A DNA stretch of 64,000 nt, from assembly GCA_024114885.1 (NCBI GenBank), contig CP099418.1:5332001-5396000 (forward strand), read 5' to 3'. The notes beneath the pieces were generated by a model that saw only the letters and a program-made list of their open reading frames with translations, made no database searches and was not told the origin of the DNA. The position numbers were made by a program, and so were the translations under genes. Shown piece by piece: positions 11,174 through 23,222 of the stretch (position 1 is its first letter; every line of letters begins with the position of its first letter). The stretch comes from Septoria linicola. Lineage: Eukaryota > Ascomycota > Dothideomycetes > Mycosphaerellales > Mycosphaerellaceae.

Positions 11174-12113
11174 ATAGAGCCGAAAGTAGGGCTATCTCTT
11201 CTCTCTCGTACCGGGACTAGAAGCGTAGAAGGTAGATAGTAGCCTTAAAGCGAGAACTAACGTACTATAAACATTAATAAGAGGCCTAAAAGAAGCCTAC
11301 GTAAGAGGCGACTTAAAGGGCTATAATAATATAGAAGCTTCTAGAATATAGACGTCGCTCTAACCTAGAAAAGTTATAAACCTCTAGTACCTCTTAGTAT
11401 AGATCTATTCGGTAACTATCGTATAGATAGTAAGGCGACTTACTATATTAGAGATTCACTTAGAGTCTCTATACCTATAATAGTCTTCGATTAGACCCCG
11501 GTTTAGTATAAAAACGCTCTTATTTAGATAGCGTAGAGGCTATAGGATAGGCTAGACCTGTCTAGGTAATCTCGTATCCTCTAGTATATAAATCGCTCGG
11601 AATAAGCCCTAGTACAGCGTTAGACGCTAATCGTTTAGCTAAGGACACTAATTACGTCTAAGGCCCCGGACCTAGTATATAGTATAGGCTAACGTAATAT
11701 TATACTACTATAGTTACTTAGCGAATTACCTAAATAAGTAAGATAGACGCGCCTAGCTATAAATAGTCGAACTATACGACACGACATGCCTTCGCTTATT
11801 AGGTATAATTAATATAGCCTCGGTATTATAATAAAAAGTTTAACGTTTATCTTTAGATAGCTAAGAAAATTTTAGACTCTTGTTTTTTAGTTATCGTTTT
11901 AAACGATAACTATATTTTATTTAAAAACCTAATTAAGGAGAGTATAATATACTCTTAGAACACCTTCGAACAAGCTCTATAAGTAAATTAGCCTCTATTA
12001 CCTAGCCTAAAATACTAGATAGTAGCTTATCTAACCTACTTAATAAGTAAATTCGAAGATCTCTAGTAAAGCTACTACTCGCTTTTACTTTATTCTCTCT
12101 ACTAGATAACGAT
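11174..12113 (+). other. Gypsy-2 leader
   Basis: This non-coding leader matches 1141-2080. The primer-binding-like TAGAGCCGAA begins at 11175. A perfect palindrome lies at 11889-11911. I see no gene. Confidence 0.6.
11889..11911. repeat. Perfect palindrome in the Gypsy-2 leader
   Basis: AGTTATCGT and ACGATAACT flank a TTTAA centre. The Gypsy-1 copy is damaged by RIP. Its location between primer site and gag would suit a dimerisation, packaging or protein-binding element, but that role is inference. Confidence 0.6.
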
Positions 12114-14600
12114 ATGTCTATAGAAGTAGAGGACTAAGGAGGTACTAACCTTAACCCTAATACCGATATCTTTCGAGAACCGAACTTAAGAGGTAGACTG
12201 TCTATAGCGTAGTTCTAGCTACTTATAGAGACTATCTAAGTAACTTAAAGCTAGAAGGTAATTGTCGCTTAGGTTCCGCTACTACCTAGCTCGGACTAGA
12301 ATCCTTTCTTTAATAGAGAGAACGTAACCGAGTATATTAAGCGCTTTAAAGTACTATATAGGAACTACGCTATTCTACTTATTAATAATAATAAGTAGCT
12401 TTATAAGAAGTTACTTACTTAGGTTATAGTTATCTAACGTAGGCGATACTAGCGCCTTAATAGTTTCTACGACCGAGACTACGCTAAGTTTAAAGAGTCG
12501 ATTATTAAGGAATACTAAAAGTACGATAATATATACATACTCGGAAACCGCTACTATATAGAAAACCTTTATAAGGTTAACTGTAGCGAGGATAATAATC
12601 TCTTAGAATACTTAAGGCAGTTTATACTCTACTCTAATACTATACCTACTTCGTATATAGACGAGCGTTCTCGTACTCTTCTATTTATACGAGGCCTTCT
12701 ATTTCGTTTTAGTAAGAGGCTCTAGGCCTATCTTAGGTTAGATCTTAATAATAAGGACTTAGATTATAGTAAGCTCTTAAAGACAGCCTAGCGTTAGATT
12801 AATAGTAATAAGGACTTTAAATTAGAAGTATATAACGAAGGCGGTAGAGACGTCTAGTAGTTACACGAAGTAGTAAAGAAGTCCGCTCTAAGACTAAACT
12901 CTAAGTTCAAGGCTAGAGAAACGGTAGTCTATAAAGGCCGTAAGCTAGTAACTATCGATAATATTACTACTAGTATATAAGATCTTATAATCGCTACGAT
13001 TCGTCGACTCGAAGAAGGAGGCCTATAGCTACTACGCTCGTCGATAGGATAGTAGGCGAAGTCTTACGATCACGACTATCTATATATTCTAAGGCCTACT
13101 TATAGCTAGGAGATTTCGATTAACTTAGCTACGATAGATAATAGGTTAATAATTAAGGCCTATATAGCGATCGCTCTAAAGATTTTAGGTTATTAGATAT
13201 ATAGGCTCGAAGGCTATATAGCTACAAACTACGAGTACCTATAATAGTTCGAGACTAAGAGCTTAATATATAGAGATCTAAAGACTAGTATTATATACTA
13301 TAGAACGCCTCGCCTAGGTATAGAAAAGATATAGTACTACTAGGATAAGGAACTACTAAAGCTATTTATATTAATAGGAGTATTAGAGTAGCGCTATAGG
13401 AAGATCGATCTTGAAAATATAGATCGCTTATTAACGCTAAGAGCGAGCTAGTAGAGGATAGCGAACAAGGCAGCTAGTATTAACGGTCCTATTAATATTA
13501 GTTAAGTCGCTTCTATTATATAAGAGGATTAGGACGATCTAATCGGCGCCTACGTAGCTAGAGATAGCGTAAAGATAAAGCAGAACCTAAACCCTTCTCG
13601 TCTAGTTAGAGGACAGCTAATAGGAGTATAGAAGCGGATTACGACCTAGACTATAGCTATAAGAACCTACGCTTATCGTTACCCTCGTATTAAAGAGGTT
13701 AAAGATAAAAACTAGCTAGCTTCTTACCTTATAGATATAAGGGAGTTAGAGGATTCTCGAATTTAGAGATATAATAACGATAAGATCGAGGATAAGTAGA
13801 TATACGACTACCTAAACAGTCTACTAGTTCTAGTCGCTCCTACGTATACTTAAAAGCGAAAGAAGGCTAAGGAGCCTTTAAAGACTAAGCGTATAGACAA
13901 CTACCTCCGAGCTATATACGCTAATAATAACGCTAACGTCTTCTAGATAGATAAGATACTCGAATCTAAGGTCTAGTTAAGCTTAGTAGAGATTATTCTC
14001 TATAGCGAGCGAGCGTCGTATTCCTTATAGGGTCGTGTTCTAAACGATACGGATCTACGTAAGAAGCTTAATAAGCTCTATATAAAGAAGCGTACGAATA
14101 GAAGTAGCGGAGCTAAGATTAGCGTATATTCCTTACTATCTAAAGCCTTTAGCGAGTAGGTAGAGGAGGAGCTATCGAAAGCTGTTTTAGTAACTAATAT
14201 TAAGGCCTTCTAGGTTACCGCTATAGCGATTAATATAGTAAAACCTAGGCCTACTTCTAAGCTTTACGAGCGGACTAATAATATCCTTCTATTATTTAAT
14301 AATATCTATTAAATTGTTCTAAGTATCTACGTGCCTATAAAGTACGGCTCTCGAATAATAGCTTATAAGTCTTTAATTAACGAGGGAGCTAAGTTAATAA
14401 TTATACTAATCGAATATATTCGAAAGCTTTAAGTCAGTATAACCCCTCTCGGTAATATTACTATAGAAGGAGTTAGAGGCAAAGTTACTTTTATTAGGTA
14501 CTATCTAGAGGTACTAATCGATAACTTTAGCGTAAGAGTTACTATACTATTTCTAGTCTTACTAGCGAACGGCCTAATCTTACTTAGCCGGCTATAGGCG
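12114..14600 (+). pseudogene. Gypsy-2 gag-protease, RIP-inactivated
   Basis: ATG is at 12114. The reading is co-linear with 2081-4560. The CCHC knuckle maps to 13191-13232 with all four ligand codons again converted to Tyr codons. The protease block reads KSLINEGAKL near 14367, with the catalytic Asp codon GAC now AAC. Confidence 0.82.
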
Positions 14601-15959
14601 CGACGGGTACGCCTAGCTTCTAAGAACTACGATAATAGCTTATAGGAAGGCTTAATTAGTACTCTAGACAGCCGTATTATTATATTTACCGGCTTTAATA
14701 GCTATAGTAATATACGAACTATAGAATAGGTCCTAGGAAAAGCTAGAGTGCTAAGGAACTAGCTCTAGTCGATAGTACGAGTATAGTAGAGGCTCTAATA
14801 CGTATATCGCGTTAAGATTCGATAGAAGTTAGTATCCGAACTCTAACTTTTAGTAATTATTAGCTAAAGAACATATAGTATACTATCGAGGACTCTAGAT
14901 CTTATAATAGCGAGGAGTAGAGAGAGGGATCGTAAGCTTTTTAAGCTTCTACTATCTTTTCCGTATAAGGTTTAGTAGTTAGAGGTAAAAACTCTACTTA
15001 GGAGGGTTAGCTAGTAGAACGTTCTATAGTTGCCTTTTTAAACGATAATTACGTTATACCTCCTATACTATACTTCAAACTATACTAGTAGTATAAATAG
15101 ATAAGCGATTAGTACTAGTATTCGTTTATAGTTACTAATAGCCCTAAACTCCTAGAGAATTAAGTCTTTAACTACCTTATATAGTAGTTATCGTATATAA
15201 AGGTAATCTACTTCGGAGACTATTTTATAGTAGACTTAATTAGATAAAGTACCTCTCTACGATAGTAGCTCGAACTATTAAGACGGGTTAATTATAGCTA
15301 GACTTAAACATAGTATAACTATCTCGTAGTAGCGGCTGTCGAAGGCAATATTACTAAATTCAGCTAAAATAGTCGACTTAAGAAGCTTTTACTAGCTACC
15401 GGCGAAGCTAAGCTAGCTTATACTAGCGAGCGAGACTTGTATTAGGGTATTAGGTACAGTTTTAACGATACTATACTAGTGTCTTAGTCGAGCTAGGGTT
15501 CGAATTACGAAGGCGAATACTTGATAATTACCTATAGGAAGCTTAGAGAGGTAGAGCTAGCTATCTAAGAACCTAGACTCTACGATAAGATTATTTCCGA
15601 TAAAGTAGACGACGAGCTTAGCGAAGAGACGTACGTTATCTCGGCCGCTATTAATATAGTAGTAGAGAGAGCTCGTAATAAAGAAGCTATAGGGTAGTAG
15701 AAGCTAGATAACTATATTAGCGCCTATACTCTTTATAAGCGAGTTACTAATAAGATTAAACTAGTAAATACAGACATTACTATAACTAATAGCTTAAACC
15801 CTAGCGGATTAAAGGACTAGCGACGGACTTGTATTAAGAAGGAAGTAGCTATACTACCTAGTACTAGACCTTACGATAGTAAGTACCTAACTAAGAGGTT
15901 CTCGACGATCGAGCCTAGATTACGCCTAACGCTTAAACGGCTTATAAAGTTTAAACCTA

Positions 15960-16239
15960 GTATAGAACTACTACTAAAGGAGCTAGATTTGTTATACTAT
16001 ATACTAAGGAACCGAGAAGCTACCTTTACGTAGGACTTTACGTATTTAGGCCGAATTAATCCTAATATTACTCTGCTATAGAAGATTTAGATAGTTCCTT
16101 ACGAGCTATAGTAGTATCTAGGCTTCAAGCTGAACCTATCGCTATAGTATATAGTAGAAGACATACTAAGATAACGAATCTAAGCTAGAACTCTTAAGCT
16201 ATACTACGGTACTTATCGAAATCTGTACTTCCTTATTAG
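15960..16239 (+). pseudogene. Gypsy-2 pol, N-terminal RT piece before hAT-A
   Basis: The piece reads in the -1 frame relative to gag-protease, ending in YRNLYFLIS where hAT-A inserted. The last eight bases, CTTATTAG, are the left TSD of hAT-A. The reading continues in the 25-bp island 24787-24811 and then at 33068. Confidence 0.8.
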
Positions 16240-16256
16240 TAGACGTCGGAATAGGT
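16240..16256 (+). repeat. hAT-A left terminal inverted repeat
   Basis: TAGACGTCGGAATAGGT matches the reverse complement of 24770-24786. The outermost TA is probably RIP-converted CA. Confidence 0.9.
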
Positions 16257-16537
16257 AGGCCGAAACGGGTTAGTATATAGGTTAGGCTAGGTCTTAGCCT
16301 ACCTATAGAAGATAGTAATAGGTATAGTACAAATACCTACTCTATACTTAGATAGGTTAGGCGAACAAAAAATAGGTATAATATAGGTTTTAAGTATAAC
16401 TACGAAGAAGAATTATTCTAGCTAGTATCGACTATAAAAGGAAGTATATAATAGAGTAGTAAAGATAGAGAGAGGGATAATAGTAATAAGCAGAACGGAT
16501 AGGCTAATCTAACGTCGACTTGAGTTTATAATATATA

Positions 16538-16560
16538 TAGTCGGTAGACATAGTCGGTAG
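16538..16560 (+). repeat. TAGTCGG doublet 1 of hAT-A
   Basis: Two TAGTCGGTA-type units, downstream of the transposase stop region. Copy in hAT-B at 25110-25132. No clear intron borders. Confidence 0.8.
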
Positions 16561-16995
16561 CTACGTTCTAGCTCTTAAAGCTTCCCTATAGAGCGTATTA
16601 CGCTTTCGCGTACTTCGACGCTATAATTTATCTACCTTTGTAACCTCTTTATTATCGCTAATACTATTAAACTTTAAAAGAGCCTTGATTTCGTTTTTAA
16701 CCTCCTTGTTCTACTCCTCGACTACCTCTATCTAATTACGAGTAAGTTCTAAATTAGGACAAAGAGTAGATACTTCTATAGTAAGTACTACTCTTATATT
16801 ATACTTATAATCGCGATATCGATATCGTAACAGTATAATATATATAAAGATATCTAGATTATATATCCGATTATAGTAGTTCTAATAACGTGTAATACTA
16901 AAATCTCGTTCGTATCTAGTGCCTACTACTAGAATATATAGAATATCCTAGGCTATTTTCGATATAGTAGGGAATATATTAGTAAGAGCTAGCTA

Positions 16996-17273
16996 TGTTA
17001 AGAATGTATCCCAGATAGTTAGTCTGGATATGGACTTCTGAGCATGGTTCTAGATGCCTAAGGCATCCACCTGAGGCTTAGCAAGAGGTACATCTTGCTT
17101 CTCTCTCTTCTCTTCTTAGATAACTAACTCAATCAACTTTGTATTTGGTTCCTAGCATATTACTACTACACTATGTGTATAAGTCAGTTCAAGATTGATC
17201 CCCTATTCTTCTTTACTACGCTATACCCTCCTTAACATTGTGTAGTATCTACAAACGCCCTCCACTTTTAACA
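16996..17273 (+). repeat. Copia solo LTR, nearly free of RIP, inside hAT-A
   Basis: The LTR is 278 bp, starts TGTTAAGAATG, ends ACTTTTAACA, and has TSD AGCTA at 16991-16995 and 17274-17278. hAT-B has the empty site (AGCTA at 25563-25567). It keeps CA/TG dinucleotides throughout (CCCAGATAG, TGGATATGG, CATTGTGTAG), unlike the sequence on both sides. It shows the original sequence of the LTR family seen mutated in C1, C3 and C4, and its orientation is opposite to theirs. Confidence 0.97.
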
Positions 17274-18167
17274 AGCTATATATCTATAGGATCTATTCCT
17301 TCTATATATAAGAAGTCTACTTTCCGATAGCGCTCTAGTTCGTTATTAGGCTCGACTAAGGAGGCTACGTCTAGTACTAGTTAAGCTTTATTATCGTCGC
17401 TATCGATCTCTATAGCGAAGGAGGTTAAGAAGCTTTATATACCTCGAGGCTACTATTTCGAAGCTTATATAGTACTAGATAAAGCTTTATAATACTTTAA
17501 CTACTCTATACGTAATTTGCTCTAGTAGAGATCTTCCGAACTATCGTTATCGAAAGCGCCTCGCTTCTAGAACATACTCTTAATCGTAGGGCATAGTAGT
17601 ACTACTATACCGTAGTAGTCCCTAAACCGTTACTAGGTCCGTTAGTAATATTAAAAGAGCTTAGTATACGCTTTATCTAGTACCTTATAGAGTAAGACCT
17701 TCTAAGCCTCTTTCTTATACTTGAGTTTCTTGTCTACTTTGTCTAGAATATCGAAAAGAGAGTTATAGTAGCTAAGGACTAGATAGAGGCTAGGGCCCTT
17801 TATCGTACCGACGTAGGTAGTAGCCTAAGCGAAGGGTATAGTTAGAGACGTAAGGTATTCTAACCGTTACTAGTCGGTATTAGATAGTATAAGTGTTAGT
17901 AGCGACTAACGCTTAATAAATTCATTAATAAAGTCGCGTAGTCGACTAAAGCGAGATAGTATTATCGTAGTCGAGCTCTAACGGGTCCTTACGTCTTATA
18001 TTACTCGTAGTAGTCTCGTTATAGGATACTTTTACTAGCGTACGTAAGCCTTCGGATAGAGATATAGATTCTTTAGACGCTCCCTTTAGAGATCTATAAA
18101 GCTCTCGAAACGCTAAGAACTAGAGTTTACCTATACTATAAACCTACGGACCTAGGACGATTAATAA

Positions 18168-18205
18168 GCGCCGACTATACTTACCGACTACGATCGTCGA
18201 CTATA
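18168..18205 (-). repeat. TAGTCGG cluster 2 of hAT-A, in a probable transposase intron
   Basis: Three CCGAC/TCGAC units. On the minus strand the cluster lies between GTATATCG and GTCCTAG, a probable intron of about 66 nt. hAT-B copy: 26460-26494. Confidence 0.7.
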
Positions 18206-19153
18206 GCTACGATATACCTTAAATAAAAGTTTAGGTAGTCCTTTAAGAGAAGCTACTATATTAGTCTTTTAAAACCTTTCTAGAGCTCGTTAATCTTTCT
18301 TATCGTCCTAAAACTCTTATAGATCGTTAATCGGTATTATTTATAGTTATATAAAAAAGGCCTTTATAGTAAGCTATATTACGTAAGTAAAACATAGAAA
18401 CCGTTCTAGAATCGTAGCTAGCGTAGTAGGCTTAATAGCCTTAATATTAGAGAAGAGATTTGCCTTATCTAGTTAAAGATCTAGTACTACTAGCTCTACG
18501 AGCTCTTCGATCGAAATAGAAGGCTTTACGATTTTCACGCTATACTCTATTAAGTAAAGGCCGATAGCCTTAATACTAGCTTACGTTAGTACTAATCGAA
18601 TAGATACTAGTAAGACGTATATAGACCTATAGAGTATACTATTGTTTCTAGCGTTATCGTATATAAGAGCGATTAGTCGGTCTCCGAGGCTAAACCTTTA
18701 TAATATATTAAAGAGCAATTTCGAAAGTCACTCTCTAGTATATCTACTAGTAACGTAGGGAAAGTCTAATATCGCCTTGTACTATACCTATTTAGCGTTA
18801 ATCTAGTAGGCACGGATAGTAAGGAATAAAGCTTTTATACCGCTAGACTACTAGCCGTCGACTACGATAGTAACCTTAGAGGTTCTAGCTAGTATAGCCT
18901 TTAGATCTTCCTCGGACCTATCTTAGACCTCTCGAAGAAGAGCCTTAATTATCTTACTAGAGCGGAAAGGTATTTCGAGACCGGGGTTAAGATATATATA
19001 TATATAGCGGACTATAGGATTTTCGAAGAAATTAAATAGTAGGCTATATACGGCGATTATTTACGTAGATACTATAGAGAAGTTATTAATACTTAGGTCT
19101 AGGTCGCTAAGGTAACTCTTACGATTTCGAGCCTAACTATATAAGCTTAATAA

Positions 19154-19178
19154 CGTAGTCGGTAAACGTAGTCGGTAG
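19154..19178 (-). repeat. TAGTCGG doublet 3 of hAT-A, probable intron
   Basis: GTAGTCGGTAAAC is followed by a second unit 13 bp away. On the minus strand it lies between a degraded donor ATAAGTTCC and an acceptor ending TTATATAG. hAT-B copy: 27443-27467, with one unit mutated to TTAGTAGG. Confidence 0.7.
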
Positions 19179-20412
19179 GAACTTATATAATAGTCTTTAT
19201 ACTACTAGATATACTCTAGTAGTATCCCCTTTCTCTTAAATACCTATACGTACTTCTTAGTTCGAAGGTAAGAACTAAGACTACTTATACTAATATGGAG
19301 GCCTAGATAGGCTAAAGAGGTCTCGTAACCTTAGTAGACTACTTTTAGTAAGGTATCCTCGATATTAATCTCTTAGTCGAAAAACTTCTAGACCTAGGAG
19401 GAATAGGTACCCTCCTATTTAATAGGTATAGTCTTTTATATCCTAAACTTATACTTATAGCGACCTTGTACCTCCTACTATCGTCGTATATACTAGTCTC
19501 TAAAGTCTGTTTTATACTCTTTCTACTATAGATATACCCTATTTACTTAAGTCTAGTCTAGAGAAGACGTAGGTATATTAATTAGAATTTTAGAGGTAGT
19601 AGGTAGTCTACTAGAGCTCCGCTCTAATACTATATATCGTAGCGTAGAGGGTACTATCGGACTAGATTCGAATTATAAAGAGTCTCTAAAAACGCTGTCT
19701 TAATATCGTTATCTTAGTCGAGTACTAGACCTAAGTCCTCTAGTAGCTAGCGATAGATTTCGCCGTGAAGGTAGCGTGTTTATAGGTAGTAGTATTGAAA
19801 CTAGAAGAGTTAAAGAAGATAAAGGTAGACTAAATTATAAAAGTAAGAAAGAGAAGAGCCCTAGACTGTCTATAAAATACGCTATAACTTTACTCTAGTA
19901 CGACGTCCGTAGTAGTTCTTACCTATAAAGAAGCCTAAATTATACTAAGTAGACGCGGTGAAGCCCCTTGTCCGCTAACGATAGACTAGTTAAGAACTCG
20001 GTACTAATCTCTAGGTCAAGTACGCTAGGGTCTATTAGATCTATAATAATAGACGAAAAGCTAATACTAGCTCGCTCGCTCTTAAATCTAGCTTGAACTA
20101 GACTCTCGACTATAGCTTCGAGCAAAGTCTCTTCTTTATCAAGTATATATTGTTTATTAAATATACTATAGGTGAGCTTCGCGTTTTGCCTCTACTATAT
20201 AGACATAGTAGGTATAGAGAATCCGTAGGTATTCTAATCGTAGTTAGTAGGAATTAGCTATCTAAGATACTTAATAAGGATTAAGAAGTAATTAACGAAG
20301 GAGGGCTTCTAGCTAAGAACATTGCGTAGTATAGCCTAGTGTTCTGTCTAAAAGATGTCGTAGGGCATAGGCAAAACGCTATTAGTAATATACGACTATA
20401 GTTAATTAGTAT

Positions 20413-20436
20413 ATAGTCGGCAAATATAGTCGGCGC
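20413..20436 (-). repeat. TAGTCGG doublet 4 of hAT-A, probable intron
   Basis: Two units, TAGTCGGCA and TAGTCGGCG. The minus strand continues into ACTAATTAACTATAG, a good branch-point and acceptor context. hAT-B copy: 28700-28723. Confidence 0.7.
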
Positions 20437-20996
20437 TTAAGACAGCTAGTAGATATACCTTAACTTAGGCTTCTAGTACTAATGTCTAAAGTAAGACAGC
20501 TAGACCTCGAAGCTACGGTGTCGTAAAAGGGGAGCTCTATATTATATTAGTAGATAGGAGTTTCTAATAGATAGGAAGACTTACGTTATCGCTATATACT
20601 TATATAGCTATAAGTTTGTCTAGCGCCTTAATCTTAGACTAGAACTCGCTAATTGCCTTATACTAGTATTAATAAGTCGCTCTACTATAGTTAGTAGAGC
20701 CTAGCGTACTAGTAGACAGCTTAATAGCGCGCTTAGCCTAAATATCCTCCTCTTAAGACAAGCTTAGTAGGTTATCGATAATAACGTTTATAGAGTTTCT
20801 CTTTAACTTAGAAGGATCTAATAGTACCTAAACCTATATACTACTATCTTCCTTTTCGAATTCTTCTAATATACCCTCTTTTCTCTTAATCTCTCTATAT
20901 AGAAGGCGGAGCTCGATATACTAACCTTCTTTATCTTCCTAAGCGAGGTCTTTAGGAGATTTCTTTACCTCTACCTTCTTAAGAGCCTTCCTCTCT

Positions 20997-21073
20997 CTAT
21001 ATAATATTAGCGCCGACTATATACGCCGACTACGTTTGCCGACTATATATATAATAGTATAATAGAGACTTAC
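20997..21073 (-). other. Probable intron in the hAT-A minus-strand gene
   Basis: The 77-nt intron has donor GTAAGT (reverse complement of 21068-21073), branch-type GCTAAT and acceptor ATTATATAG. It contains TAGTCGG cluster 5. The hAT-B equivalent is 29286-29362, also 77 nt with GTAAGT. Confidence 0.7.
21011..21047 (-). repeat. TAGTCGG triplet 5 of hAT-A, inside an intron
   Basis: Three CGCCGACTA/TGCCGACTA units at about 13-bp spacing, wholly inside the intron 20997-21073. hAT-B copy: 29300-29336. Confidence 0.85.
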
Positions 21074-21649
21074 TATTGTTTAGTAAAGCTTGCCTTATAG
21101 ACTAGTTTCTATTAATTAATATACGTCTTCTACGCGTCCTTGTCGAGGCTATCCTACCCTAGTAGTGTAGCTATTTACTTTACCTTAAAACGACTAAAAG
21201 CTTGATTCTTTACTTTACGTTTTCGGTCTACTTTAGCCCTATCTTTGTCTATAGCTTGAGTACGTACGTAGTCGCGTAGTATGTTTAGATTAATCAAGTA
21301 GTCTTTAACATCCTTTCTTATCGTAGTAAGTCTTACGCGTTTCGCCTCGAGTTTAGGAAGAGACTCTATCTTACGCTTCTAATATACTATTTCTAGGATA
21401 ATTAGTATTAAAAGTGTCGCGTTCGATAGCTATAACGGTTACCTACTAAATAGTAGTAGAATTAGGTAGGTTAGACAAGCGATAGTAATATACGACGAAT
21501 TCAGTTATAAGTATAGGTAGTTAGAAAGCGAGGTTTAGAATTTATAGGAAGTAGGGAAATCTAGGGTCTAAGGGCTAACTAAGCAGAAGTAACGTTAAGG
21601 TAGGTCCGCTCCTAGATACTTTAATATAGCTTTTTAGATAATATTAGTT

Positions 21650-21670
21650 ATTAGTATATATAGTCGGTAC
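21650..21670 (+). repeat. TAGTCGG doublet 6 of hAT-A, one unit mutated
   Basis: One unit is intact (TAGTCGGTAC) and the other reads TTATTAGTA. hAT-B keeps both units at 29937-29958 (TGTCGGCA and TAGTCGGCA), which shows that hAT-A lost one by mutation. Confidence 0.75.
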
Positions 21671-22477
21671 TTTACTATTAGATCATATCTTAGTATAGGC
21701 TAATATATCTACTAAGTCTGCCTATCCTAGGTCTCTATAGTTATATAGTATATCTACTAGATAGAAGAAAGATTACTTTAAAAAGAGAGGTATAGGCTAA
21801 TTATATAAGACTAATAGTAGATTATAGAGACCTAGCTTTTATTCTAGAAAGGATATCTTAACTTCTTAAGAAGTACTTACTTATTTATATAGTTATACTT
21901 ACCTTTTCTACTATATATAACCTTATATATTAGCTAGAGATATTATAATTTTAGCTATTATATTAAGAACTATCCTATCGATCTATAGACTAGGTTTAAA
22001 ACTCTTTAAGCTACTTAATAAGTTAATAGGCTTAATAGATTACTAAAATAGTATAAATCCTAAGAATCCTATAGTATATATTAATAGAATAAATATTTAG
22101 TTTTAAGATATTTTAAGGCCTAATAATAAGATACTACTATTAAGTCTATTATAGAGAAAGTTTTTCTTTAGATTTAGAAGATTCTACTAATCTTTTAGAA
22201 CTAGCCTTTTTAATTAGTCTTAGAAAAGAGAGAGAGTATTACTACTTTATATTTATATATTTTATATATCTAGTATATATAGTAAAAATATTCTCTTCTA
22301 TAGTATTATAGATAATTTAGGGTTAATAGAATAGGCCTTAGTTTAGTACAACTTAGAACTAATAGCTTATTTTTTAATTATTCTATACTAATATCTAATT
22401 ATATAGATCTAGTAAACCAAAATCGACTATAACTATCCTCTAGTTCTACGCTTCTAGAATTGATTAAGATAAGATTT

Positions 22478-22502
22478 ATAGTCGGTAATCGTAGTCGGTA
22501 GT
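22478..22502 (+). repeat. TAGTCGG doublet 7 of hAT-A
   Basis: TAGTCGGTA and TAGTCGGTA are separated by ATCG, upstream of the first H3-like gene with no splice borders visible. hAT-B copy: 30769-30791. Confidence 0.85.
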
Positions 22503-22741
22503 AGTTTTCCTAGTATAGTACCTTTCTATTTAGGTATAGACGTAGGATCTAGTAAGTTTCTTAGTGTCTCTTTAGACCTAAGGTTCTACAGGTTATAGCG
22601 TCTTAGTAAGTTTTAGTATCTTTCTAACTACTTACTTCTTCTTTCTTTACTTCCTTCCTCCTATCTCTACCCTTTCCTTTATTTCTTATACCGTTCTTCG
22701 ATTACGACGCTCTATATAGGAGCGATAATTAAGTATCGATC

Positions 22742-23222
22742 TCTTTAAGTCCTCCTTAGCGTTCACGATCGTATAGTCTACTAAAAGCAGCTATTCTAGA
22801 GAGTACTACTTAGAAGCCTATTAAGCCTCGGAAGAAGGTTATTATAGTAAAAACGAATACTCGTCGGAAGCGTATACCTCGTAATAGTAGGTAGAAACGT
22901 CGTATCCTTAAGTTAGGCACTATTACGCTTCGTTAGATTAAGAAATTATAGAGTATAATAGAACTATGTATCTAACGCCTCCTATTCTAGTAGCTTGTCT
23001 ACGAGATCGTTCTTACTTTTAGTAGTAGGCTACGCTATTAATTAGCGGCCTTAGAATACCTCTAAGAGGTAGCTAAAGCGTTCCTTACTACTAAATTTAA
23101 GATATCTAATCTCCTAGCTATCTATATAAAGCAGGTTATACTATAGGCTAAGGATCTATAGCTATACTATCGTATTCGTATAAGGTTTACTAGCTAGGAT
23201 AGTAGTATAGTTTAGTAGAAGC
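22742..23222 (+). pseudogene. Histone H3-like protein 1 of hAT-A, RIP-damaged
   Basis: Read through TAG/TAA as Gln, 22916-23182 encodes a complete H3 histone fold. The alpha-N block is GTITLR-stop-IKKL (H3: GTVALREIRRYQ), alpha-1 is LLF-stop-stop-LVYEIVLTF (H3: LPFQRLVREIAQDF), and alpha-2 includes RLRY-stop-LAALEYL-stop-EV (H3: DLRFQSSAVMALQEA). The last part is NLLAIYIKQVIL-stop-AKDL-stop-L (H3: NLCAIHAKRVTIMPKDIQL). By hand about 40 of 86 aligned residues match H3. The N-terminal tail is basic (KPRKK, TRRKRIPR) but lacks the ARTKQTARKS start. Loop 1 has H3 length, not the longer CENP-A type. The start codon is not identifiable. The frame ends at a probable intron donor at 23223. A histone packages DNA; its role in the transposon is unknown. 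Confidence 0.87.

Larger units (their letters stand above)
16620..21460 (-). pseudogene. hAT transposase gene of hAT-A, RIP-inactivated, probably multi-exon
   Basis: Read on the minus strand through TAG/TAA codons, it shows in order: KVTIVVDG followed by two stops and SSG (catalytic D, about 18840-18870), YDNARNN (second catalytic block, 18641-18661), TR-stop-SSTTIIL (about 17965-17995) with the following YN-rich RNase H-fold segment, and FPTISKIA-stop-DILYIL followed by TRYERDFS (16900-16985), the hAT C-terminal dimerisation block. The upstream portion (19940-20125 is the longest open stretch) and the basic segment near 21080-21460 (KRKIESLPKLEAKR) may be the same protein's N-terminus or a separate gene. 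Probable introns lie at 20997-21073 and around 20413, 19154 and 18170. A Copia solo LTR splits the gene just before the dimerisation block. Confidence 0.88.
21470..22700. other. Divergent intergenic region of hAT-A
   Basis: About 1.2 kb between the minus-strand gene and the plus-strand H3-like gene. It is more AT-rich and much poorer in CG than either side, and no frame gives recognisable protein. It should hold the promoters of both transcription units. It contains TAGTCGG doublets 6 and 7. The hAT-B equivalent is about 29750-30980. Confidence 0.6.

Noticed and set aside
19940..20125. Small stand-alone gene starting MLEAIVESLVQ
   Set aside because: The same frame continues upstream and downstream through RIP stops in both hAT copies, so it is an open window in the larger minus-strand gene and not a separate gene.
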